Assembly: GCA_036924085.1 (NCBI GenBank)
Contig: JAVGWX010000005.1
Location: 82,861,666 to 82,925,665, forward strand
From: Ariolimax columbianus
Taxonomy: Eukaryota > Mollusca > Gastropoda > Stylommatophora > Arionidae
Direction of reading: 5' to 3'
DNA length: 64,000 nt
Of the stretch, positions 23,503 to 34,900 are shown piece by piece. A program made the position numbers and the translations under genes. Below the pieces are notes generated by a model. It was given only the letters and a program-made list of their open reading frames with translations. It was not told the DNA's origin and did not search any database. Every line of letters begins with the position of its first letter. Within the stretch, counting starts at the first letter, position 1.

Positions 23503-24545
23503 CATCGCTAGGTGTAATATTTAACCAGTGCCGGATTAAGAATGTGTTTTTGGGGGGCTGCAGCCCAGAGGCATCTACCAGCTAAGAGGCCTCCAAAGAT
23601 ATATAAATCTATATTTTCTGAAGTATAGTTTTTTTAATGTATGTTGGAGATATTATTGGAGACCTCATAGTAACTGTGCCATGGACCTGGCCGATCGTAA
23701 TCCAGCCCTGCAACTAACGTGATCTTCTATCCCAACCCATCCGCCCTCACACCAATATATCTCCTCCCCAACCAGCCTGTCCACCACCCGCTCCCCAATC
23801 TTTTCGCCCTCTCAACCCACACATCTACTCACTCCTGAATCCGCTGCTTCATCTGTATAAGCACGTATCCACGATTGTTTTAGATAATTTTCTTCGATAA
23901 TACTCAATAAAACAGTTCCCTTCTGCAGATCATTATACTCATGACCAGCTAGCTATAAAGCCACATATTGAGGTTTTCATTTGTAACATTTCGTTGTAAT
24001 GCTCACGTGTTATGGGATATCAGAAATAGTCACCTTAGAAGTGCATAGTCATTCTTGTAGTGGAGATTATTTTCATGCATGTTCGCTCCACAATAAACTG
24101 CATTATGCTAATAATTAGAGTGATTACAATAAACTTAATATCGGAAGTAAACAATGAAAATACATGGCTTTGGTCTTGATACAAACACCCATGTGTGACA
24201 CACTCAATCCAAAATAGACTTTATGGGAAACAAATGTATCTTTAATTTACCTTCTTCTACTAGAGTGGTAAGTACGGTTGTCGTGACGAGAAGGACGGTA
24301 TATATACAATCTCGAGTATCTTCTCTTCCTTCGTTTTCAGACTTCGACTAACAAAGGCAGTTCAAGGTTCTGTAAATGAGAATGAGGGGTTGATTTCAGC
24401 TCTGCGCTAAAATGAGACCTGCCTAACAACGATTGTACCCGTTTGAGCTATCAATCGTGGATTTGGAAGGTTTCAAAAGGATACCAGACAAAGAGGTCTC
24501 GAATCTACTGGATCTCGTGTGGATTTACTGTCCAGGTTATGCTGC
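23500..24545. other. No gene recognised
   Basis: A C-rich stretch (23700-23850) and AT-rich DNA hold no recognised exon, RNA or repeat. Confidence 0.4.
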
Positions 24546-24546
24546 G

Positions 24547-24738
24547 AGAGCCGCGTAGCGCAGTGGTTAACGAGTTGGCTTCACATCTGAGTGGTCCTGG
24601 GATCATTCCCCAGTTGAGACGGAAATGTTTTTTCAGACTACAACTACTCCCGGGTCGACCCAGCCTTAAATGAGTATCGGTTCTACAGACTCTGGAATCT
24701 TCTTAACCAATATAAAAAACAAACGTTAAGTTAAGTCT
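24547..24738 (+). mobile_element. S3 tRNA-type SINE with a CR1-like 3' end
   Basis: The head reads CGCGTAGCGCAGTGGTTAAC (A-box region TAGCGCAGTGG) and, about 40 bp on, CCTGGGATCATTCCCC (degenerate B box); the spacing fits a tRNA-derived promoter. The body has CTCCCGGGTCGACCCAGCC. The 3' end reads CTACAGACTCTGGAATCTTC, TTAACCAATATAAA and then ACGTTAAGTTAAG. It parallels the CR1 3' end at about 61305-61362 (TATACAGACTCTGCAGGGTC, TTCTAAACCAGTATAAAGA, TTAAGTTAAG). This is the arrangement expected of a SINE that borrows a LINE's machinery. Confidence 0.78.
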
Positions 24739-24740
24739 TT

Positions 24741-24767
24741 ATAAAACTTATCTAAGATAAGTTTTAT
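24741..24767. repeat. Perfect 27-bp palindrome
   Basis: 13-bp arms, ATAAAACTTATCT and its complement, are separated by one base. It sits exactly between the S3 SINE tail and the first readable codons of the RTE-zf LINE. Confidence 0.85.
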
Positions 24768-24769
24768 GA

Positions 24770-27610
24770 GGACCTTGAGGCGCTCATCGCTGCAGTCCTC
24801 AAATCTGACAAACTGGTCATCCTCGGTGATTTTAACGCTAGGGTTGGCACAGACCATACAGCCTGGGAGGGGGCCATTGGCAGACATGGTATCGGAAAAT
24901 GCAATAGTAACGGACTGCTCCTTCTGAGGACATGTGCCGCAAATGAACTACTTATTACAAACACAGCTTTCTGACTACCTGTCCGAAATAGAACCACATG
25001 GATGCACCCAGGGTCCCGCCACTGGCACCTCATTGACTACATTATCATCAGACGTAGGGATCGAGCGGATGCTATGGTAACGAAGCGCATGTGTGGTGCA
25101 GAATGTTGGACCGACCATCGACTTGTCATTGCCAAGCTAAACTTCAAGATCCAGCCCAAAATGCGCCCCCAGGGAAAGAAACCACCGAGGAGGCTAAATG
25201 TCTCTCAGCTGAAATACGAACCCACGAGAGGAGGCTTCCAGGAAGAGCTTGAGAGCAGACTATCTGAGCTTCGTTTTGAAAAAAACGACATCGAAGAGAA
25301 CTGGGCATCATTGAGAAACACACTCTACGATACAGCTGTTAAACACATTGGCCCACTCACGCGCAAGCATAAAGACTGGTTTGATGAGAACGATCTGGAA
25401 ATACAGGGCCTTCTCGATGCAAAACATGAAGCGCACAGGGAATACCAGAGGGACACACCATCTCCGCCAGCAAAAGCTGCCTTCAATACTGCTCGCAAAG
25501 CTGTCCAGACCAGGCTTAGAGAGATGCAAGACTCCTGGCTCAGCAAAAAGAGCTGACGAAATTGAGATGTTCGCCGAGCGTCATGACACCAAACGGTTTT
25601 ACCAGGCACTGAAAGCTCTCTACGGCCCGCGGCCCTCTAGTAATACTCCAGTTCGCAGTGCGGATGGGGTACTGCTAACAGATAAGGTTCAGATCCTAGA
25701 CAGATGGGCAGACCACTTCTGCAAAATACTAAACCATCCATCGTCCATAAATGAAGAAGCCATCCGGCGAATGCCGCCGGTGGAACTGAACATGGCGTTG
25801 GATGAAGTCATTACTGAGGAGGAAGTCGACAGGGCAATCAGTTCACTATCTATAGGAAAAGCTCCAGGAGCTGATGCAATACCAGCCGAGGTATATAAGA
25901 CAGCTGGCCCATCCCTCACCAGAAGGATCACTAAACTCTTCTGTCACATGTGGGCTGAAGGTAAAATTCTGCAGGAGCTAAAGGACGCCTCAATCGTTCA
26001 CCTGAAACAAAAGAAAAGGCAACCGTCAGGAATGCGACAATCATCGTGGAGTATCGCTACTCTCCGTAGCAGGCAAGATCCTAGCGCGCTTACTGCTAAA
26101 CAGGCTCAACAAACACCTTGAACAAAGCCACCACCCCCCAGAAAGCCAATGTGGATTCAGAGCCGGAAGAGGAACAGTGGACATGATTTTTGCAGCTCGC
26201 CAAGTACAAGAGATGTGTCGAGAACAAAATCAGGCCTTGTACACCACATTTATTGATTTGACAAAGGCATTTGATACAGTAAACAGAGGAGGGCTGTGGA
26301 TGATAATGTCTAAGTTTGGCTGCCCCAACAAGTTCATAGCAATGGTGAAACAGCTACACGAAGGCATGTGTGCTCGTGTACTGCACAGCGGTGCAATCTC
26401 TAAAACGTTTCTAGTATCAAACGGAGTAAAACAAGGATGTGTACTCGCCCCAACTTTGTTCAGCATGATGTTCGCGGCCACGATGACAGACGCCTTCAGA
26501 TCACTGGAGCTTGGACTACCCATAAAGTACCGCACATATGGCAAGTTACTCAATTCTAGAAGAATGAAGGCCAAAACCAAAGTGGCTAGCGACATAATCA
26601 GGTAACTTGTATTTGCTGACGACTGCGCTCTAATGAGCAACTCAGAACTGAACATGCAGGTTGGAATGGACCAGTTCTCTGCCGCATGCGAAAATGTTGG
26701 CCTGACCATAAATGCCAAAAAAACAGAGGTCATGTACCAACCAGCACCAGGCATGCCGTACACAAAACCAGAGACTACAGTCAGCGGGCAGACGTTGAAT
26801 GCCGTATACAAATTCACAGATCTCGGCAGCACGCTGTCAGCCTAGACGATGAGGTGGCAAGCAGAATAGCAAAGGCCAGCACAGCCTTTGGTAGAATGCG
26901 CTCAATGGTCTGGGCACGTCGTGACATCAGCGTCAAGACCAAACTCAAAGTCTACCGTGCAACCATCATTCCAATCCTACTATACGCTTGCGAAAGCTGG
27001 ACTGTATACTCTGGACATGCAAGGAGGTTAAACCACTTCCACACAGGTTGCCTGAGGCGAATATTCCACATCCGATGGTAAGATCGTGTCACTGACATCG
27101 AGGTTCTCTCGAGGGCTAACATGGCCAGCATCCATGCACTGCTAGAAAAAGCACGACTAGGATGGGCCGGACACCTCGTCCGTATGTCAGACGAGCGACT
27201 CCCAAAGAAGCTTCTCTACGGCGAGCTGACAGAGGGATGGAGCGAGACAGGGCGCCCAAAGAAACGTTTTAAAGATGGTCTGAAGGACTCACTAAAAAGT
27301 TGCCAGATAGACATCGAAACCTGGGAATGTCTAGCGCAAAACAGATCTGACTGGAGAAGCGCAGTCAAATCGGGTGTAGCTGCCGGTGAAGATGACCGTG
27401 TTGTGAAAGCCCAGAACAGACGCGAGACGCGGAAATTCCGAGCAGCGGGAACACCATCCCCTTCTACAATCCTCGTGTGCCCGATATGTAGCAGATGTTT
27501 TCGTGCTCGCATTGGCCTGTTCAGCCACCTGCGCACCCACACCCAACAGGGAAATCTGTGACAAGGATGATGTCGGTGGTCCTCATCGACAACGATGGAC
27601 AGCTATTATT
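24770..27610 (+). mobile_element. RTE-zf LINE: endonuclease, reverse transcriptase and C-terminal C2H2 finger
   Basis: Plus-strand frames, broken by several shifts and stops, give an APE-type endonuclease ([13 protein letters not shown] about 24810, HLIDYIII about 25025, TDHRLV about 25115). A reverse transcriptase follows, with GKAPGADAIPAEVYK about 25857, TTFIDLTKAFDTVNRGGLW about 26245, GVKQGCVLAPTLFSMMF about 26425 and LVFADDCALM about 26608. The C-terminal blocks are ILLYACESW about 26975 and LGWAGHLVRMSDERLP about 27155. A classic finger, CPICSRCFRARIGLFSHLRT followed by H, ends it at about 27540. The 3' end is near 27605. The FADD box is intact but frames are broken at least at 24973, 25540-25570, 26020-26170, 26605, 26845 and 27080, so it is inactive. 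The RTE-like label is by overall wording; the finger is a family trait. Confidence 0.85.
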
Positions 27611-27794
27611 ATAAGTTAAGTTAAAGCGGCGAGAGAGAGGAGATGGCTACCGCTCTCATAAAGCCGAGCCTCTGAAATTTGAGATCGCTAAACACCTCAC
27701 AACCCTACGGCAGTAATGCTATGGGATACTTTACTTTGCTTTACTAAGCTGGGGTTTGCCGAAATGAAATAGCTGTCACCATAATCTCAAAACA

Positions 27795-28035
27795 CCAGTA
27801 TTGATGACGTTGGAAATGGATAGCGGTAATATTTTGAAGTTGATCAACAACCGTCTCTTGGATGACACTTCAGTCGATGAACAGGTAATCTACAGATTGT
27901 AAAGTTTTGAAATCATACATCGATCTAGCAGAAGTGTGTGAAACCAACGAGAACCATCAGTATCTACACCTTTTGCCATTTACTGAGAGGGGCTATAGGT
28001 CTGCCCAGAATGCAATGACGTCGAACAGAACAAAT
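27795..28035 (+). mobile_element. Old RNase H LINE fragment
   Basis: MDSGNILKLINNRLLDDTSV followed by DEQVIYRL matches the segment after RNase H in the element at 13790-17170 (MDRSDILKSSNDRLLDEDTA). VCPECNDVE near 28000 matches its VCPECSDVDS end. Confidence 0.75.
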
Positions 28036-28134
28036 ACAATGACAATAAAATGGGAAAGGTTTCATAGAACTGACTTCACTGCACCTGAGCGCCTACATGT
28101 ATGCTCCTTCCCTTTCATTGCTGAAAATGCTATC

Positions 28135-28490
28135 AGAATCAAGATGCTGAGCAGTGCATGAGCTGTAGCGGTCAACGACCCAAAGCAGACTGCTAGCGTT
28201 AGGACCAGCGGAATAGAGCTGCAAAGACCCTTCTCCCGCTCCAGGTGATGATCATGGATAACAGACTGCAACAGGACAGACTGGCTAAGAAGAAAGGATC
28301 GAAGCGAAAAGGCTAACCCGGTGCCTAAAAATGTAGTGCTGAAATCGGATATGTCAGACCGAAATGTGCAAATATCAAAGTCAAGCTGTAAACTACGACA
28401 CACCGCATTCCGTTCTTTGGGCTATATTCTACAACTTATACAATCCTTTTCACGGATTTGATAGCGGGAGTTTGAGAACGAGTGACGAAG
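28135..28490 (+). mobile_element. S1 SINE-like element, long form
   Basis: Near full length, from AGAATCAAGATGCTGAGCAG to GAGAACGAGTGACGAAG. It is older than most copies judging by many substitutions. Confidence 0.85.
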
Positions 28491-28660
28491 CTGAAGGTGC
28501 CATGGACAGAGTACGGACTCCATAGCTTCTGCGGCGGCTCAGAAATTTGCTCCCAACTTCGTCATGTACCAATTTACAGCTAGGAGGACTGGGAAAAGCA
28601 GTCTAACATTGCAAAAACCCACGATATGTCCTAAGTAGGACGTGATTTGGACCTTGTACG

Positions 28661-29016
28661 TTCTTCTTCTACTTCTGCGTTCGTTCTAAATCTCCCGCTA
28701 CCAAACACTGAAAGGGCTTTAGTAGCAAAATGCAGTCCAGAGAACGAAATGTGTCGTAGTTACAGCTTGACTGCGATATTTGCACCTTTCGATCAAACAC
28801 ATCCGACTTCAGCAAGCATTTTTTTAGTACCGGGTTAGCATTCCCTCTTCGATCCCTTATCCTTAGCCAGTCTGCCCTGCTGCAGCCTGTTATCCAGGAT
28901 CACCGCGTGGAGGTGTAGAAGGGTCTTGGCAGCTATGGTTCGCTGGCCCTGATGCTTGCAGTCAGCTATTGGTCGCTGACCACTGCAGGTATTGCGCTGC
29001 TCAGCATCTTGATCCC
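28661..29016 (-). mobile_element. S1 SINE-like element, long form
   Basis: Near full length on the minus strand, with TTCTTCTTCTACTTCTGCGT at the tail end and CAGCATCTTGATCCC at the head. It lies in inverted orientation 170 bp from the copy at 28135, so the two could pair as a long RNA hairpin. Confidence 0.87.
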
Positions 29017-29039
29017 GGGTGCGTTCATCTGACAACTTG

Positions 29040-29470
29040 TACATCATAGTTGAGCCAATTTCAGAAGTGTATGGATGCTCAACATGTTAGTTTTGCTAAG
29101 ACTTTCAGAGTTAGGAACTTTGTCCTGTCACCTGATATTGAGCAGCATACGCAGACAGCTCAGGTGAAATCTTTTGAGCTGTCTAGCATGTCTGCTATAC
29201 ACTATAACATTTTCACTAACTGAAACCTAATTACAGCACAAGTCAGAGTGTCAGATCTTAGACGATTCGCAAAAATCTGTCTATCATGACACTGTTGCCA
29301 TTATAGATTGCAATTATAATATAGTTTTTCCAAAACAGGCTTAGCACTTATGGGTCTGCCTGTAGTGCAGTAAAGTCGAATCGTTATGACAGATTACTAC
29401 TACAATTTGTTGAACTGTGTTTCCCTCACAAAATCATGAACTATTTTATTTACCCTAAACTACCGCTTTA
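29040..29470. other. No gene recognised
   Basis: The first part (29050-29110) weakly echoes 11880-11920 at the DNA level, so it is probably old RTE-zf-associated sequence. Nothing else was identified. Confidence 0.35.
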
Positions 29471-29471
29471 C

Positions 29472-29815
29472 TTGGGAACTGAGACGTTAGTGTGATCAGG
29501 CACAACATATTGACCAGGGCGTCATGTCAGTCAGGCCCAATATACTTACCAAGACCACTCTCTCTCTTCCATGTAGCGTTCCCTGGAAACAGGCTGTTTC
29601 AAGAATCTAGTTGATGACACGTGGATCGACGAGATCTCCATAGTAGTGAGCATCACTCAGATGAAACTAAGCATAGCATAGCATAACAGTCTGGAGGAAC
29701 GCGATCCACAATTATCAGCATGCTCGACATGTAAGGGACCACTTAATGTCCTTTTCAGGGCGCACAAAAGAGTAAACTTGCTCATCATGGTAATTAAACA
29801 ACAACAACAGCTTTT
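29472..29815 (+). repeat. R4 repeat with (AAC)n tail
   Basis: Starts near GGAACTGAGACGTTAGTGTG and ends ATTAAACAACAACAACAGC. It includes CCATGTAGCGTTCCCTGGAA and a block like CACTTAATGTCCTTTTCAGG shared with the other R4 copies. No coding sequence or pol III box was recognised. Confidence 0.75.
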
Positions 29816-29959
29816 CTCGAACATTATTTTGATACTCTCCTTTGTTTTGTTTTTAGTCTAATGAAAATCCTTTGGTATGTTGCTGTTTATATAAATATGC
29901 CTATGTAAAACCAACCGATTCTTCTGTTTGTTGTTTGTATTTGGTTTGCATTATCTGTC

Positions 29960-30475
29960 TTCTGCATTATATATATATATATATAAAATAATAATAATAA
30001 TAACAATAGCTGCCCATCTCTGTCGATGAGGACCGCCAAAATCATCCTTGTCACAGCTTTTCGTGATGGGTGTGGGTACAAAAATATCTGTTTCATAACA
30101 GGCACACAAGGTTTGTAGAAGGTGTTGATGTTTCAGCTGTTCGTGATTACCTGGTCTCGCATCTGCTCTGGGATTTCACAACACAGTGGTCTTCACTGCG
30201 CTTCTTCAGTCAGATCTGTTTTGTGCAAGACATTCCCAGGTGGTGACATCTATATGGCAACTTTTCAGTGAGTTCCTCCTGTCTTTAACATGTTTCTTTG
30301 GGCGCTCCATCCCTCTCTCAGCTCGCCGTAGAGGAGCTTCTTTGGAAGCCATTTGTCTGACTTACAGACGAGGTGTTCGGCCCGTCCTAGTCGTGCTTTT
30401 CCTAGCAGTACATGGATGTTGCGCATGTCAGCCTTCGAGAGAACCTCGATGTCAGTGACACGATCTTGCCATATA
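29960..30475 (-). mobile_element. RTE-zf LINE 3' end with (TTA)n tail
   Basis: On the minus strand the sequence matches the 3' part of the copy at 24770-27610, including TCACTGACATCGAGGTTCTC and AAACAGATCTGACTG. The 3'UTR block around the GATGAGGACCGCCAAAATCA plus-strand text is kept. The tail is ATT/TTA units next to a TA run. Deletions have removed the finger cysteines. Confidence 0.8.
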
Positions 30476-30489
30476 TATGAACGTTCTAG

Positions 30490-30905
30490 AAGGAAGTCAG
30501 TTTAACTGGGGTGTCGTTAGCAGAACTTCAGAAGATGGCACAGAATAGGAAAAGATGGAGAGTACCAGACATCACTCTATGTTGCAAAGGGGTAAATGAT
30601 GATAAGAAACACAGATCTGAAGCAAAGAACATGAACAACCAATAAATAGATGGCATTTGGAGAGTCAAAGTGGAGATGGACACAACACATCCTTAGAAAG
30701 AACAATAAAAATATAACCAGACCTGTACTGGGCTGGAACCAACAAGTGAAGAGAAACGTGAGGAGGCCAAAGATCAGTTAACAAGGTGCCAAGAGAAATA
30801 AGAGTCATATGCGAGGTTAAGATGACCAAAAATATAAACTGGGTGAGAACATCTATTGCTCCATGTGGAACCAGAAGGACTTAGTCAAGTCATGCATATA
30901 AAGCA
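30490..30905 (+). mobile_element. Decayed LINE C-terminal fragment
   Basis: A stretch reading WRWTQHILRKNNKNITRPVL and then GWNQQVKRNVRRPK resembles the 'W.WIGH.LR......TR.AL.WNP.GKRKRGRP' end of RTE-like polymerases. Two related fragments are at 46360 and 54590. Confidence 0.65.
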
Positions 30906-31119
30906 GATAGACTAGCAAAATTATGAGCAAGCATGGTTGAAATAAACACACCAGCCAACATGCAGATAGCAAAACACATATTTCAAAACAACTTTAAAGA
31001 GGAATGGTTGAACTGATGGACAGAAGGATCCATTGGGCATGCCATGTAAAGAAATGACACACCCAAACAAAAATGACATCATCAACAAACTGCAATGCAG
31101 GGAACAGAGCATAATCTTC

Positions 31120-31272
31120 CATCTTTGGAAATGCAGAAGGAAGCAGACCCTTACATAAAATACATGCCAAAGTCAGATGCACTGGGCCAACAGGTGCAAA
31201 TAAAGACATAGTGCAACACACACCACCTTGGGGAATAGAGAAATTAGGTGAACGCCAAAAAAAAAACACACA
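31120..31272 (+). mobile_element. S2 SINE, 3' fragment
   Basis: Begins inside the body (CTTTGGAAATGCAGAAGGAA), runs through CAGATGCACTGGGCCAACAG and ACCACCTTGGGGAATAGAGA, and ends in an A-run. The tRNA-like head is missing. Confidence 0.78.
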
Positions 31273-31395
31273 ACAAATAAAATTACAGTACATATTTTTA
31301 TTATGAATACTTTATGTCTCCCTCCGCTAGTTTAATTGTGTGTCTTAAGATTTTTAGGTCATAATTTTATCTAAGTTTGTTTAATATTTACAAAT

Positions 31396-31401
31396 TTTAT
31401 T
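31396..31401 (-). terminator. Candidate poly(A) signal of the SLC35F6-like gene
   Basis: AATAAA on the minus strand, about 210 bp beyond the stop at 31608. Another candidate lies near 31292, so the real end is uncertain. Confidence 0.4.
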
Positions 31402-31607
31402 TGCACAAAAATTATTTGACATACAGAGTTGGGGCACAATTCAGCAAAATAAGCATGGATAAGAAAAAGTTTTGCTGAAAATTTTTTCAAAAAATACTAA
31501 AACATAAAGATGAAAAGGAAGAAAGAATTGGTGCAAATAAAACGATAATGGGGAATGCATGGTCCATTCCACTTAGCCCCTACTATTAATCAACCACTTT
31601 TTTGAGT

Positions 31608-31904
31608 CTATATACCTCTTCGTCTCAGATTATCAGCATCATTTTCATGTATATCTACACGCACAGGAACTGGAACTTCATGTCTAAAATTATCATCGTC
31701 ACCATTCCTGTAATTATCATCTCCATTAATTGGCCCTGGCATGGGAGGGTTTTCCCGATTGTCATCAAAGTCATTGACATTGTCCAAAGGCTTGTTGTTG
31801 TCAGGGTCAGTGTCAACAGCGCCTTCACAATGTGATGAAAAGGGCAGCTTTAAAATGTGAGAGTAAATTAAAACTCCAATAAAGATAACGCAAAGTCCAG
31901 GTAC
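31608..31904 (-). CDS. SLC35F6: SLC35F6-like last exon
   Basis: 297 nt including TAG at 31608-31610; acceptor TTCACAG. The last membrane helix, VPGLCVIFIGVLIYSHILKL, is followed by about 75 hydrophilic residues rich in Asp and Asn, then HEVPVPVRVDIHENDADNLR and RRGI. The tail is longer and far more acidic than in vertebrates. No known motif was recognised in it. Confidence 0.9.
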   Translation of the reverse strand, partial: VPGLCVIFIGVLIYSHILKLPFSSHCEGAVDTDPDNNKPLDNVNDFDDNRENPPMPGPINGDDNYRNGDDDNFRHEVPVPVRVDIHENDADNLRRRGI

Positions 31905-34900
31905 CTGTGAATAAGATAAATTATAATAGACAATATACATTAGAATAGACAAGGTACTTTAGACAAGATGCATTAAAATAGACAAGGTACTTTAGACAAG
32001 ATGCATTTGAATAGAAAATATACTTTAGACAAGATGCATTAGATTAGACAATGTACTTTAGACAAAAATACATTAGAATAGACAAGATGCATTAGAATAG
32101 ACAAGTTACATTAGAATAGACAAGATACATTAAAATTGACAAGATACATTAGAAAAGACTAGATAAACTAGATTGAATGAGATAAATTCTTCATTTTCTT
32201 CTTCTTTCTCCTATCACTCCACATGGTTGAGTATAGGTCAAAAACCTCATTTCGTTTATCCTAACCAGCATTATAAGATGCCTGAATCCAGATTTTTGCA
32301 GGTCGGTTTGATTAGCTCAATAGCAATAGTATTTTCGTGGTAAGGTTACCAACCCTCCTTAGTATTACAATATGCTAGGAAGCATGTCCTTGGTAGAACG
32401 TCACTCTCATCACAGCCACTCGATAGGAATCTCGATCGGCAGTCAGTCTACCAGCCTGCTCTGTGTTTATGTCATGTTTAATGTGTCCTTGATGTCTTGT
32501 GTCCATTTATGTTTTGGTTGGCTCTGCCTCATCTTCATCAAACAATGCTCCCCAGAACTGCTTTTTCCAGTTCGTCATGCACTTAATGTGGCAGAAAAAT
32601 CTCAGTTTATGAGACATAACATGCTTTATAAGCCAGTTCTCTTTATCACTCACATCTAGCAGGATGGCTTTATTTGCTATTTTCTTTACCCAAGGTATTT
32701 TGAGGATTCTTCTATAATTTTGTCTCAAAAGTCCCGAACTTCTTTCTTAATATTTGTGTGATGGTCCATGTCTCGAATCCATACATTGCCACCAGGAATA
32801 CGCATGTTCTGAGGATCTTCAATTTTAATTCTTTGTTAGTATTGTGCCACATATTTTGCATACTATTCAATTTCTGCATTGCTATGGACAATAGTCTTCT
32901 TATTTCTCTTGCACAGTCCCCCATCCTTTGTTATCAAAGAGCCAAGGTATTCAGAGTAATCCACAAGTTCAATTTCTTCCTTACCAATAGTTATCTTGGA
33001 TTGGGGTATACAGAGATTGTGCCAACGAAGATTATCTTTGTTGTTTTATATTCAAGAAAAGATTCTGATCTTCACTGTGCTTCTGAACAGACATATGCAA
33101 TTGAACTAGGCCCTTATCGCTGTTTGGGAGCATACCTGTGTCATCTGCATATCTTAGTTCTGGAATCTCTTTTCCTCCAATTGTGAATTGGTTAAAAATA
33201 TTTAGATAATATAATATAACAATGAAATTGATAATAATTTAATTTATAACAATATTTATAAAAATGAGATAAATAAATTTAAGATAGTGTAAATATATGT
33301 TACTGTTATGGTAATTATCATGTGTCATGCCTTATGGGCATTGACAGTCAATTCTCTCCAAAATCATTCTCTTTGAAATTGCTTTTCTCCTGTTTTGTAT
33401 CTCCATGTTGTTAAAGTAGACAGACTGTGTATTCCTTTGACCCCAATAACTATGTTGGAATTAATATAGCTACCGGCAGAGTCTCCTAAAGTTCTCAGTC
33501 CTCAGCATAGGGCATCAAGAAACTGGGCAGAAAATGTAGACGTTTTCTCACTTGTATCTTGGACTTGATAGATCTTCAATCCTCTTCTTCTGCCTTCATT
33601 CACAAACTCCCGCTACCAAGGACTTCACAAGTAGCAGGATGTAGTCTCCAGAACGGAATGCGTTGTGTCACTAGTTTACAGCTTGACTGCGATATTTGCA
33701 CTTTTCGGTCCAACACATCCGCCATTGGCGGAATCTTCGATCCAAAAAGATATCTAACATATTATCCATATATACTCAACCACATGCTTTGGTGTACACC
33801 GTTGAGTACACCAAATTACTTCACTGTTGGAAATCAGGTCGTACCACTGGATTTCAAGGATGTGCCTCTGATAGCACAGGTGAAAGGCCTGTAGTAGTGT
33901 CCAGGCCTTGGAGCCTTACAGGTCGATGGGGACGAAACAGGAGGAGTATATATGGAGCCTGGTCTAAATATAAAAATGGATGGAACTCTTTCGATAAATA
34001 AATATATTCAATTTAAAATCGAGAATCCTATGATGAATTTAAATAACAATATACGATGGTCGATTTGCCGAAGATAGATGTGTCGGACCGAAAGGTGCAT
34101 ATTGCAGTCAAGCTATAAACTAGCAACACAATGCATTCCATTCTCTGAACTACATCCTGCTACTTGCAAAACCCTCTTCAGGGCTTGGTAACGGGAGATT
34201 GAGAACGAACAAAGCATAAGAAGAAGAAGAAGGACGATCGAGAAAGAACAATAATCAATAAATTGGGCACTGGTCACTGTTGGAATGGATAAATCCCTGT
34301 GGGTTCGTCACACTGGAATGTTTGGGAAGCCCTGTCCTTCACTGAACAGGGAGATGTGTAATGGCCAGACAAAGCAAGAAACATGTTGCCTTGCAGGCAG
34401 TTCATGTGTTATTTCTGCTTTACTGTTTGCTTGTCTTCCCTACATGGGTACATGACTGGGTGTTCCATTTTTTTAATAGTCCAACAGACGGTATCTGAAT
34501 CTGCCACGACCAGTTTGAAGGGTGAATATCATCACTTTTGGTAACACATAGTGTGCCTCTGTTTAATGAGTAGTGTGTTTCTGTTACATGAGTAGTGTGT
34601 TTCTGTTACATGAGTAGTGTGTTTCTGTTACATGAGTAGTGTGTTTCTGTTACATAAGTAGTGTGTCTCTGTTACATGAGTAGTGTGTCTCTGTTACATG
34701 AGTAGTGTGTTTCAGTTACATGAGTAGTGTGTTTCTGTTACATAAGTAGTGTGTTTCTGTTACATGAGTAGTGTGTTTCAGTTACATGAGTAGTGTGTTT
34801 CTGTTACATGAGTAGTGTGTTTCTGTTACATAAGTAGTGTGTTTCTGTTACATGAGTAGTGTGTTTCTGTTACATGAGTAGTGTGTCTCTGTTTAATGAG

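Noticed and set aside
24547..24620. Possible tRNA gene
   Set aside because: Same reasoning; the 3' acceptor arm does not pair and the body continues to a LINE-like tail.
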